Shown: piece by piece, positions 48,290 to 59,326 of the stretch
How positions within the stretch are numbered: the first letter of the stretch is position 1
Layout of the letters: each line of letters starts with the position of its first letter
DNA from: Typha latifolia
Taxonomy: Eukaryota; Streptophyta; Magnoliopsida; Poales; Typhaceae
Length of the DNA stretch: 64,000 bases
Direction of reading: 5' to 3'
Assembly (NCBI GenBank): GCA_019914945.1
Contig: CM034111.1
Span: 1 to 64,000, forward strand
Translations under genes and position numbers: made by a program
The notes under the pieces: generated by a model
Told to the model about the DNA's origin: nothing
Databases searched by the model: none
What the model saw: the letters and a program-made list of their open reading frames with translations, nothing else

Positions 48290-48302
48290 AACTCGCAAGA
48301 TC
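48290..48302. repeat. Right target-site duplication of LINE
   Basis: AACTCGCAAGATC, matching 43931-43943. The first A could belong to the poly(A) tail. Confidence 0.88.
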
Positions 48303-48553
48303 ATGATGTTCTCTGATTCTGATTTGATCCACGCACGCCCACGCGCGCACTATTTGTATTTATATTCACGATTAATTTGCCTCTTGTTATTTCAGAAATA
48401 ATACCACAACTACGTGTCTCGAATTCAAAATAATGGAATATTAGGGTCCAACCTTGGTGGATTCACTTAGCCCTCTTCTATTTTCTCTTTTTGTTTGGTA
48501 AACTTAGCGCTCTTCTATTCATTAATTATACATACATGTATACATATAATATA

Positions 48554-48593
<40 letters not shown>

Positions 48594-49270
48594 ACAAGAG
48601 AGCTCATATCTTGTTCCACTAACAAGGCAAGGACAAAATGATAAAATATAGCGGATGCGCGTTCCTTATTGTATATAATCTCGTAATCATGTCTTAATTT
48701 TGAAATTTTATAAAGTGCATGATAATCAAGATAACTAACCAAAGTCGTTGGTTTAAAGGATGCGCATGCTGAAAGGTAGAAAGCAAACCAGATAATAGGA
48801 AAGAGGAAGGGGGAAAACCCAAGTCTAGTCCGTCCCAAAAGCTTAAATTCACTTCTAATAAATTATAGTATATAACCATAAAAGATAATTATAATAAAGA
48901 AATGGCATCGCTAGCTTCATATATAGTAGGGAGAATCATCATGAACATGTACATCCGAACTTAATTACAGATGTACACTACAAGAAAAATAAATGACAGA
49001 CTTACTATATATCTTTTTGTTTTGTTTTCTCTTTTTCCTATTTTTCATCTTTTTAATTTATACTTAATAGAGGACCATAATACACAACTTTTTTTTTCTC
49101 AACAACAGAATTTAATCTATCGTCAGAGCTTTCTGAATATTTGAAAACCACATCTTGCTTCAAACCCAGTGGATAATACAGCTGAGAGATTTGTCTGACA
49201 CCAGGCGATCGAGGAAGAAAAAAAGATAAAATCTATAGTTGGTGATGGTGGAGAAGACATGCAGTGCAGT
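48303..49270. other. Intergenic, no gene seen
   Basis: AT-rich, with a (TA)n tract at 48557-48590. The last part, from about 49080, is probably the 3' UTR of the minus-strand small gene. Confidence 0.5.
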
Positions 49271-49274
49271 TGGA

Positions 49275-49607
49275 CTAGGCGGTGAGCCGGTTGCTGGAGG
49301 ACTTGAAGCCCAAAGGGTGACAGGTAACGAGGTAGAAGGCGACCTTGCCCTTTAACCTCCTCAGCAGCAGAAGCTTCCCCTCTCCCCAGTTGAAGACAGC
49401 GACGAGTCTTGTCTTGAGGGAAGCCTTGGAGTTGTTGGAAGAGGAGGAGGACAACACCACCTCCTCGCTCTGCCTCTGATCTCCTTCTACTTCGACTCGC
49501 TCGTCTTCCAACTCCCACTGTAGTGGGTAGCTCCTCAAGAACATCCTCCGGGTGTTGTAGTCCTCATACCGGAAGCTCCTCGTCTTCAGCCCATCCTCCG
49601 CCTCCAT
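49275..49607 (-). CDS. Small conserved plant protein of unknown function
   Basis: A single-exon frame of 110 residues. The N-terminus GLKTRSFRYEDYNTRRMFLRSYPLQW and the C-terminus VFNWGEGKLLLLRRLKGKVAFYLVTCHPLG resemble an uncharacterised family of about 100-residue plant proteins seen in many angiosperms, as I recall it. The middle is acidic then Ser-rich. No signal peptide or membrane helix is obvious, although the C-terminal beta-rich part is hydrophobic. The start at 49607 is the first Met and precedes the conserved block directly. The gene is isolated between a LINE and a hAT element. A (CT)n tract of about 23 units lies upstream at 49948-49993, possibly in the promoter or leader. Confidence 0.72.
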   Translation of the reverse strand: MEAEDGLKTRSFRYEDYNTRRMFLRSYPLQWELEDERVEVEGDQRQSEEVVLSSSSSNNSKASLKTRLVAVFNWGEGKLLLLRRLKGKVAFYLVTCHPLGFKSSSNRLTA

Positions 49608-49943
49608 AGATATCCTATATCTTAATTAGTGAGCTAACAAATAATACCAGTTAAAAAGATCTAGAAGTACTAGTTAAATAGAGGGTACATGGGCTTAATT
49701 AATTTGCTTTATCTACTAGGGTACATGGCTTCCTTTATATATGGGCCGGAAATGTTTACACGTCACATGCACCATTAATTGTCGAGAAATTAACAACAAC
49801 AACTACTACAACTACAACAAAAAAGGAGAAGAAGAAATAGATTTCCCGGCACTCTGACAGAGAACTTAATTGGAGTAATTAACCAAAGACAAGAGAAGAA
49901 GCCGTGAGAAGATTTCCCACATGAGGACATGCTAAACACTCCG

Positions 49944-49997
<54 letters not shown>

Positions 49998-51375
49998 CTG
50001 TGATGTTATATAGACAATGACACTGTGGAAAGGACGGTCCTCAGAGAGCGGGTTTTGTGTTTGAAATTTTGTCTCCTCTTCTTTTGGTAAGCGGCCATGT
50101 GATGACTAGCTTTAAGGTCTCCTTGTTGGAGAGCTCAAACAATTAACTAATGACGGTTCTCTTTTTTATCCTCAAATTAAGAAGCTAAAACTTAATATAT
50201 TGTTCCAATCCAAGAAGGTTGAACTAGCTAGTATTAATCAATGAACCTCTATAATGCGTTGTAGCTATATAATTAATAGCATGGAAGGGGAAATAAGAAT
50301 TCGCATATTTAATAGCATAGAAGTAGACATAAAAGTAGATGTTATGAGATACAAATTGGTGATCAAATAATTTAGGTCGTGAGGGATGAGGAGGACGGAG
50401 GACCACCTCACAGCTCACGGCTCACCCTCAGCTTTCTCTACTTCCCCAACTTGGTGATCAAATAAAAGTTTCCTTCTAAAATAATTTATATTTTTATTTA
50501 TGAATGGAAAATATGTCATATCATTTCATTGTACTTTATTAAATAAAAAATAAAGTTGTAAGAAACTTCCAAAAAAATAAGACAAGAGCAAATTAGTCAA
50601 AAAAAAAATAGTAAAATATAGATATTTTGTAATGGAAACATAAAAATGGGAAAAAGTGTAATCTAAAACATACCTTGAGTTTTTAAAACAAAACTCTTCA
50701 AGAATTTGCTCATTTTCAAAGCACCGAATGTTATATATTATAGTGTTATATAGCATTTAATAAAAAAAAAAGTGTTGTGTAGTATAGTACAATACAGTAT
50801 TGTATTGTATTGTATTGTATTGTATTGTATAAGATACTGTACTATAATTAAATATCATAACAGTATAATATAGCATTATATGGTATAATATAGTGTAGTA
50901 TAATATGGTATGATATTGTACAATCTAGTATGGCATAATATATTTTAGTATTGTTTATAAGATAGGAGCAATTTCCATCAGCTTCTCCCTTTTCGGCCTA
51001 TCCGTGCGCCATTAGGAATAAGCTTCATGGGTTTCATTAAGGCTTCAACCACACATTCAAACTTCAAAGGAATATAAGACATATTTATTAAACCAAGATA
51101 TGCTATTCCAATTGCAACAGAGGTCCCCACAGTACCTCTCTCAGAATCATTGAGCCCACTTTGTTCACATGACACCACTATTATGTAAATAAAAAATAAA
51201 GGTATTAGAAACTATGAGATCTCCTTTATCGCACTTTATCAGAAAAAGGTGCATCAAATACACTCGATGCAATGTGACAGAACTATATTTGTATCTTCTT
51301 TTATTTATTTATTTTTTTATTATTATTATTTTAAGAAGAAAGAGTAGTCACCCAATTATATTACGAGGCAGAGAG
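49608..51375. other. Intergenic, simple-repeat-rich
   Basis: Contains the (CT)n tract at 49948-49993, an AT-rich middle and the TATTG-type tandem repeat region at 50770-50950. A minus-strand 66-codon frame at 50978-51178 is not recognised. Confidence 0.5.
50770..50955. repeat. TATTG pentamer array grading into degenerate TATAATATAG repeats
   Basis: Seven or so GTATT units (50793-50830) are followed by about 120 bp of related words (TAGTATAATAT, TATGGTATAATAT, TAGTGTAGTATAATATGG). It looks like an old microsatellite that partly decayed. Confidence 0.85.
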
Positions 51376-51383
51376 GTTGTGAG
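51376..51383. repeat. Left 8-bp target-site duplication of hAT element
   Basis: GTTGTGAG, identical to 52247-52254. Confidence 0.85.
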
Positions 51384-52246
51384 TAGGGCTGTCAAAATAA
51401 ACGAGCAGCTCGGGCTCGACTCATCTCTAATCGAGCCGAGCTGAGCCGAGCCCGAGCTCTTGAAACTAGCTTAAAATTAATATTGAGTTGAGCTTGAGCT
51501 AGAGCTGGCTCGCTCAGGCTTAGCTCAATAGGCTCAGTATAAAAGGGTTCTTACAAAACCCTAGTCCCAAATCCCACATTTGACATCTCTCAAATTCCTA
51601 GCCCGCCTACTCCTCCTTCAGCACCGGTGCTCGTGAGCTCGTCCTCCTTAAGCTGCCGCTATGCCAGCTGCCTCGTCCTCCTTCAGTCCTTCACCAAGCT
51701 CAGCCTCCTCTTCCTCATTCAGCACTTGTGCTCGTGAGCTCATCCTCCTCAAGCTATCGCGATGCCATCTGCCTCGTCCTTCTTTCCTAAGCTCAAGGGA
51801 GATTCCGACGACGAAGGCAGCGCCACGATCGGGCCATGGTAGTAGCGACGAGGACGCGAGAGCTCCTCGATCCGCCCACCGAGATGGATCCATTCTAGAA
51901 CCGGCTCATTAGCGAGGTGACAATGGTGATAAAAGAGTAGGAGGAGGAGGAGATGAAGGCGACCAGATTGGTGTTCCGAAGAGCAGTGATGTCATGGTGA
52001 TGGCCGCCTTCTCCTCCTTCTCAAGTTGTCGGCTGCCTCGTCTTCCTCAAGCTGTCGCGGTGCCCAACTTTGGCCCAATTTGGCTTGGTCCATCTCAACC
52101 CGGCTCGGCTTGAATGAGGCTTGATAATAAACTCATTTCAGGCTCGAGCTTGGCTCGGACTCAATCTGGCCTAGCTCGGGCTTGGCTCAAGTTGAGATAA
52201 GCTGAGCCTGAGCCCAATTCTAAGGCTCGGCTCGTTTACACCCATA
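51384..52246. mobile_element. Non-autonomous hAT-like DNA transposon, 863 bp
   Basis: An exact 8-bp duplication (GTTGTGAG) flanks it, the hallmark length for hAT. The left end is TAGGGCTGTCAAAATAAACG followed by AGC, and the right end reads in reverse TATGGGTGTAAACGAGCCGA, so the termini form an imperfect inverted repeat starting with a TA-GGG core typical of hAT ends. Subterminal regions are dense in GAGCTCGGCTCG-like words on both sides. The interior (51600-52080) is GC-rich with coding-like composition and contains related blocks of about 100 bp repeated two to three times. No transposase domain is present, so movement would need a helper. The insertion is probably younger than the similar elements at 1-455 and 11857-13185 because the duplication is perfect. 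Confidence 0.85.
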
Positions 52247-52254
52247 GTTGTGAG
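52247..52254. repeat. Right 8-bp target-site duplication of hAT element
   Basis: GTTGTGAG, matching 51376-51383. Confidence 0.85.
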
Positions 52255-54560
52255 AGTGAGATCCTTTAAAGGGTTAGAGCCTTGAGGTAAAAAATTCTAA
52301 AAGTAAGCTCTTTCCAAATTTTCAGCAAGAAAAATGTTCACAGGTTTATGCAGTATTAGATAGGAATGAAGGATGCATCTCACACTAAATCCAAGAAGAA
52401 TACCACTAATTTGGTGTATCACCCTCTTTAAAAAATATAAAAATAAAAATCTCACTCTTTCCCCACCTGCAGCGCACGCGCCAAGCACATGCCTTCCCTC
52501 ACTTCTTCCCCATCTCTCGTAGGCAATTACGAGAGGGTCGCGGGCCACCAGAGCATTGGCGAACCAAACCAACCCCCAATCCAAGCTGTAGATTAGTCTC
52601 ATATCCCTCCTTATAGTTAGTTTATTTTTTGTGTAGTAAATCATAGTTAAATCATAGATTTACTATTTTTGTCTTCACCGGAGTTATTCGTCGATCGACT
52701 ACTTCGAGTCGATAGCCCACCAATCCGAAAGTTCCACTACGTCAACCTCTTGCCGTGGACCTCGCTTGCTTGCCTTGGTCAACTCCCCTCTTTGCGTAAA
52801 AGAGGTGGGTACTCAAGATTGAGGGCTTGGAGCCTTTTTGCCCCCAAAGTGGAAACCTCTATGACCATCGGTCATAAAGTCTCTTGTTTCTCACTGTCAA
52901 CCACCTCGACCGATAGGTGGACCTTACTGCTAGCCCAAGCCGACCATGTCGACTTAGGGGAAACGATGCTCGGCCGCCGACGACGGTGATCATTGGCGGC
53001 ACTACCCTTACTCCCTCTATCTTCTTCTCTAGGAAGAAGGCAAAGCTAGGTGGGGCTTAGACCAAACCCCCACCAGCTTGTGGTGGGCTACAAAGTGGGC
53101 TACAGCCCACGCCCGTAGCCAGTGATGGACCCAGTCCACCCAATCTCTGGGTGGCTTATGGGGCCGACTGCAGCTCACATCCATAGCCAAACGTGGACTG
53201 GGCCTTTTAGCCTAGTCCACCCAACATTCTAAATGGCCTACGAGGTGGGTCGCAATTTACACCCGTAGCCAATTATTCCCTTAACTTAGTGGGCTGTGAG
53301 TAGGCCCACGGCTCTATTTATCCATGGGCTTAACTCAGGCCAAATTTGTGGGCCACAGTTTGACCCATTTGAAGTTTTTCTATTTTTATTTTTACTTTTA
53401 TTTCTCCTATTAATTTTTTTAGTTAATTTTTTCCCACAGAAATTATGCTTTTCCTTCGTGATTTGATTACCCTAAATTTAGAAAAATACATAAACTAAAT
53501 TGGGAGGTTGACTTATAAATTCTCATAATTTAGTATTAATGTTTTTGACAATTGTAGCTAAGTATAATTTAAATTTTACTATCATTGACCCAATTTAATT
53601 AATATAAAATAATATTATAAATAGGGAAGAATAAACACAAGACCAAGTCAAATCTATCCGAACCTAAAAAGTCAAACTTAATTATGCAATAAGATAGTTA
53701 GTTCTATAAGTTCGTATTTCTTATGTATTTATTTTATTTTATAAATAGACTTATTATCGTGCGATGAGGATCTCAAGACTCAGGAGGAGCCCGATCGTTT
53801 AATAAAATTAGTCATATTTTAAAGATATTTCAGATGAATTAGATCCTATATTAGCCTACGAGTAATGTAATTATTATGATAATAATTAATTTTACGTCAT
53901 TATTGCTTATTTTTATATGCATGAGCAACTGATGCTTAATAACTTATCGCTTTATTTATGATAGGCTCCTTGCTTAATTATGACATATATTATCTTGATA
54001 AACATGATGTAAATAAGATAATAGAAGACGTGACAATACATGCACGTATTATTATTAGTTTAATCACTAGGCAGTGTGCTTTTCACTCGCTCAGCCATAG
54101 ATTAGAGGTAGAATGTATTGTATAGTATTATAAATATTTTGTTCTTTAATAACTAAAAGACAAATAATAGTAAAGTGCACCGATGTTTAGACTCCACCTC
54201 CATTGGAGATGTAAAGCCACGTTCATATTGCCTGAGACTTCAATCCTGTTTTCTAAGAAGGGGCACGCGCTTACGAATGTGACAGAACTATAACACTAAA
54301 CCAACGAAGTATTTCTATCTAAAGTTGAAAAGAAATGCTGGGAAACATAATCAAGTAGCAGGATTACACAGAGGTGCTCTAGAATCCCTTTTCCCTTCCA
54401 CATCTTTTAACTCCTCGCATCCACTACTGTCCGCAGGATTTTCCATTATGAACAACCAGGAAAGTGAACCAGAGACCAAGAAAGAAAGTTCCAGTACTTC
54501 AAGGTGTGCGCCTTGGGCCTCCTAAAGAATGTCTGAATGCATCAAATAATATGGTATGTG
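52255..54560. other. Intergenic; imperfect repeats at 53040-53340, otherwise nothing recognised
   Basis: Frames at 52297-52644 (minus) and 52669-52989 (plus) have no familiar motif. Between about 53060 and 53340, phrases such as 'cccgtagcca', 'cccagtccacccaa' and 'gggtgg/atggcctac' recur at roughly 100-bp spacing, suggesting a small degenerate tandem array. The remainder is AT-rich. Confidence 0.5.
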
Positions 54561-54564
54561 ATTG

Positions 54565-56064
54565 CTATGTTTGAGTTGATCCAATAGTTTTCTTCTCGAA
54601 AAGCTTGATCTCGTCTGCGATACGTTTCATATTATCATCATAGACATATGGTATCCCCTCAAACAATGTCTTATTTCCTTTTGGTGTAATTGGCACGAAT
54701 TCTTGACATGGCTCACCCAAAACATTAATAGAGTTGTGATAGTGATAGTATCTGATCAATCTTTCAGTCTTGTGTGTGGTTCTTCCCATGACATTCTGCG
54801 ACATGTGGACACCAGTGGCGTATGCATTCCTAGCCTGAATGGCATATTTACGATCTCGCCGTACTCCAGTAATGGAGTTTCGGAATACCAGCTTCTCGAA
54901 CCCCCATTTCCTGGACATCCATGGAAGAGAACTTTTGAGCACCAAATGAACAGAGGGATGTTCAACCAATACATTTAGACGATTTAGTAAATATATTCAA
55001 TATAAAATAAAGTAAATATCTTTCCCCTTCATAATTATGATACATTTTGATAACCCAACCAACAACGCACACATACCAATTAGGCCGGATCTTAAGTATA
55101 TTTGTCGGGCATCAATCTTGTTGAGGTTCCAGTTTTAAACTAACTGGTGTACTAAGCAATGCGTGTCAAGTTATGATCCTAAATTGTAGACCAGAATCCA
55201 AAGTACATTCCAATGTTAAAATGCTTATCACATCCGCAGACAATCCTTGGGAAAAGCACAAAACAGAATCAACATTCTCAAAACCTCATCACATATGGAT
55301 CTTTTGGGGGTTTTATTCATTATTCACATAACAAGCCAACACTCTTATTCACTATTTACAGAACTAATCAAGTACAGAGCGATCATATTTCATAAGCACA
55401 ACCTTACAGTACCCAACTTAATAATCGTTTCAGTCTCTAAAATGTCAGCTAAACAATTAGGAGAAATAACACTAGAACAAGCAAAGAAACCCAATTTAGA
55501 CTAGATCAGTTAGCTTCCTTGAATGCAAAGAGTTAAATGGGAGACCAGAAATACTCCAGTCCTACAATTGAGGCCTTGACACCCACATGGGTATCTAGCG
55601 AATCCATTTGATTTGGACCTTGTAGTACGTACCAGACCCTTTTATTTTAGTCCTCTATTTCATATGGGTTATTCCCCTCAGCGTGTGTATCTCGGTAGTT
55701 TAGCTTATTTAACCGGTATATATAAAACTCGAGTGTGTGTTTTTGTCTTGCTGGGTGCAATTGGACTGTTGAGAGAAGCAAAATCAGTTGTGCAACTTGA
55801 AAAGACAACAAAGTGCTTCCTAAGTCCAAAGACATAAAGCCCAACAACGTGTATCTATCAACTCAAAGGATATCAACTATCTTAATTATAATTCTCTTCT
55901 AATATTAATAAAGAACCATGGCGTTCCGAAAATTCTCTAGCTCTCCTGTTCTTTCGACTCAGTTCATAATAGAGTTCAACTGTGTATTCCAAATATTAGT
56001 TAGCTAATTGGGATGTCCAAAGTAGGAAAAACATTTCTATGTATGTCAAACTAATAACTTTACC

Positions 56065-56111
<47 letters not shown>

Positions 56112-57508
56112 TTGCAGTGAAAAAAGCAAAATTTGATTAGAACTTACTTCGAGTAATCCTTATTGGGATCCAGCACACAGAGCTTGCTAGACATTGGGCT
56201 CTGTTCAATGGTGAACTGGGTATAAGGTGAGAGCTTCCTCAGCACCGACTGAAGTGTCTGCCCATTGGGCAAATACAAGTACTCATCCACATCAAAGAAG
56301 AAGGTCCAATTCGCTGCATGTCGATACCGCTGCAAGCAGTCATTGACAACCAGGAACTGGTTGTAGTAATAACCATCATACTCTGCTTGTGCCCTGATAT
56401 CCTGAATGGTCACCCACCCCGCCTTAACCCACGGCTTGAGAACGGCCCGGACTGCCGACCCAACTCCACCGGCGTCATGGAAAACAAAGTGAGAATTTGG
56501 TCCTAAGAAGTGGGCATGGTAGGCCATCCATTCTCGCATCCGGCTCGCACTCAAATTGCCATACAATGAGGAGCCACAATACAAATACTCATACTTGAAT
56601 GGTGGACTATAGATGGATTCCTTATAAGACCCTGGAGCCTCCTCCAAAGCTACAAACTTTTCGTATCTCCTTGAGGAGGTGGAGTAGTAGGCATGGACGA
56701 GGAGCTTTCCGCCGGAATTGTCGACGTTTGGATTGAAAGGGAATGTGCAATTCACGACGACGACGGTGTAGACGCGACCGTAGCCCCAATCAGGAAGGAT
56801 CTTGTAGGCCTTGGTACGGATGGGCTGGGAAGGATTGGAATTGGGCATCCACTCGCATTTGAAGTAAGGTGTTCCGTAAACGTGGGTGGGCTTGGAAGCA
56901 AGGCCAACGATGGCGAAGGTCCTTGGCCCGCCGCGGTAGGCGCCCATCTGGACGAAGAGAGCAGCAGCGCTGCCATATGCACGAAAGACCCGACTCTTGA
57001 GGTCTGATGGAGTGGCAATGGGGGTACTTGCATTGGTTGGCGAAGTGGTGTTAGAAGGAGAAACAGGGGAGGAGGAAAACGTCTGCTTTCGGGGTGAGAT
57101 ATGGGTGGTGGAATCGGAAGAGGAACGATAGGATAGAGAAAGGTTATGCTGTGGGACTTTGGTTGGCGCAGTGATGGTGGAATTCGAAGAGTCAACATAA
57201 GAGGAGGAGTAGGATAGAGAAGAAGAAGAAGAAGAAGAAGAAGAAGAAGAAGAAGAAGAAGAAGAAGAAGAAATCCTCTCTTTTGGGACTTGAGTAGAGG
57301 GAGGAGTGGTAGTATTATTGGCTACGGAGCAGGAGGAGGAGTAACGAGAAGAGAGGAAGGATTCGTAGGGCTGAAGTTGCCACATGGCCATCACAAAAGT
57401 CAGAACTGCGAGGCTGGCAAGAAAGGGTTTCACATCAAAGCAGGAGATGGGAAGGGGAGGGGAAGTTCCAGTTCCTCCTCCAAAATCTTTCCTCATACTG
57501 GGCTTCAT
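54565..57508 (-). CDS. GALS: Galactan beta-1,4-galactosyltransferase (GALS, GT92)
   Basis: Two exons on the minus strand, 57508-56148 and 54910-54565 (donor TCGAA|GTAAGT, acceptor CCAG|GAAATGG), give 568 residues. Residues 29-45 are a single membrane anchor after a short basic N-terminus (type II Golgi protein). A Ser/Thr-rich stem of about 130 residues follows, with about 19 consecutive Ser. The catalytic GT92 (DUF23) domain holds HFVFHDAGG, YDGYYYNQFLVVNDCL and WTFFFDVDEYLYLP, with a DxD-type metal site at about 406-409. Exon 2 encodes WGFEKLVFRNS, RDRKYAIQARNA, the HKTE and RYYHYHN blocks and the C-terminal YVYDDNMKRI. Members extend beta-1,4-galactan side chains of pectic RG-I using UDP-Gal in the Golgi (family knowledge). 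It is longer than Arabidopsis GALS1 (about 500), mainly because of the stem. The exact paralogue (GALS1-3) cannot be told here. Confidence 0.93.
54911..56147 (-). other. GALS intron (1.2 kb)
   Basis: No coding content is needed from this interval. A (TA)n tract lies at 56070-56108, about 40 bp from the donor side. Confidence 0.85.
57219..57272. repeat. (GAA)n repeat encoding GALS poly-Ser
   Basis: About 18 GAA/AGA units on the plus strand, read as TCT Ser codons on the minus strand inside the stem of the galactosyltransferase. Confidence 0.93.
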
Positions 57509-59287
57509 CTTGTCCTTCTAAAGATGTTCTCCCCTTTTTTCTTTAACCTCACGCTGTCCTTTGTAACCTTGAAATGGAGATAGAGTGGATGAGGGCTTAC
57601 TCTCCTCTCTTGTTTGTTTCTCCCTCCTCGTCCTCTGGTTAATTCTTGCAGGGAAGGGTAAGGTGATAGAAGTCGGTAGAAGAAAGAAAGGGGAAAGTGT
57701 GTATGGAGAGAAGAGTTGGTACTAAATACCAGAGGAATACTTTTGATGTTGTTGTGGAGAAGAACTTAAGAAACCCAGTGTGTGTGTCTCTCTCCCTCTT
57801 TCTCAGCTACTGTAGCCTGCCTGAGGGAATAAATAGAGAACGAGAAGAAGCCTAACCAGATAAACCTTTCCTCATACCCTGCTCCTCTGTTTCTTTTCTT
57901 TGCGTTGCTTCCTTGTTACACCTGTACCGCTGTACGCTGCAACAGACACAAGTCACCATGTTATAGAAAGCAGAGGTCATTACCCGTCTTCTTTTTTTTT
58001 TTTTTAACTTTTTCTTGTGCCTGTGTGGGTTGCGACAAGAGGCCATTATTTTTATTGTCGTCGTTAACGTTAATCTATTCTTGCCTATGGATTAGATGGC
58101 TACTGCTACTTTTACATTCTATATATCGAACCCCCAACCCCTGCTTTAGTATTTACTTGGCAAGTGGATTAAAGACTACAGACAAAAGGCAAACAAAGTG
58201 TGTGCTAAAGCAAAGCGATAAAAACAGACCTGCTCCTTGATTGGTCTCCACTCTCCAACAGGGAGAAGAAGAACCCATTCACGATTGCAGAAGAGAAAAG
58301 ATCATTGTTAATAACATTAACATATATGTTAATACTATTCACAAATGGAAAGACAAAGCTACAAGAATCCAAGGCGATTTCATGTTTCTCTTTTCTTTCC
58401 TCTTGTGGGCAAAAGATAAATCAATTTCCGTCTCTATATCTATATACCGAACACAATTTGAAAGCAAAGCATGGTAACTCTTAATTAATTATTTTGGTGC
58501 TTATAGACAGATTGTCACGTGACGTCTCATGTGGTAATAACTCCAAAATGAATTATTCAATCCAGCTTTAGGGTAGTCGTCCCAAATATTGTGATTTAGA
58601 TAGGAGGAGGAACCGGTATGTGATTCAGCGGTCCAGTGGGACGAGTACGACCTTTCGATTTTTGCGAGATCTATATTCCAAAATTTCTTCTACTTCTATA
58701 TCCTTTCAGAAGTAGAAGAGAAAGCAAAAGGGCCTACCGTCTTTGGTTTGAACCAGCTGCGTGTAACGGTAAATTCATAATAAGAGGAGTACCTCCAATC
58801 TCCGATGGAGGGGGGGTGTAAATTATGATGTGACCTTGTTTCGATCGAGGACCACTTCATATGAAGCCATAGTAACGGTAACATGCAAAGTTCTCGCATT
58901 GTACATGGAGTGATGGACCCACAGACCACAGTGGAGTATGGAAGCCCGTAGAGCTTGCATGCAGTTGCAGACATGGTTGGTATCTATCTATTTATCTTAT
59001 CTATGTATCGGCAAGAGGAAGGAAATTTCTTGGTGGTATTCGAGGCAATTAGGGTACTCAAAAGCTGCAGGATGAGCAGTTAGTGTGGGAGGTGGGGGCA
59101 CTTTGAGCTCTCGCACTCACTCGTGAAATTATCAACTATAATACGGATACTGGGGTGACAAAGTTTTCTTTTCCCTTTTAACGATCAGGACACATACACA
59201 GCCTTTCTGCTTCCCATAGACCATAGTGCATTTAACTATCACGACTTACCATTTTCTTTTTATTACCCATCAGGTGAAAGAAGGATA

Positions 59288-59326
<39 letters not shown>

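Noticed and set aside
52297..52989. Two open frames of 115 and 106 codons
   Set aside because: No family resemblance, no splice or context support; probably chance frames near the hAT element.
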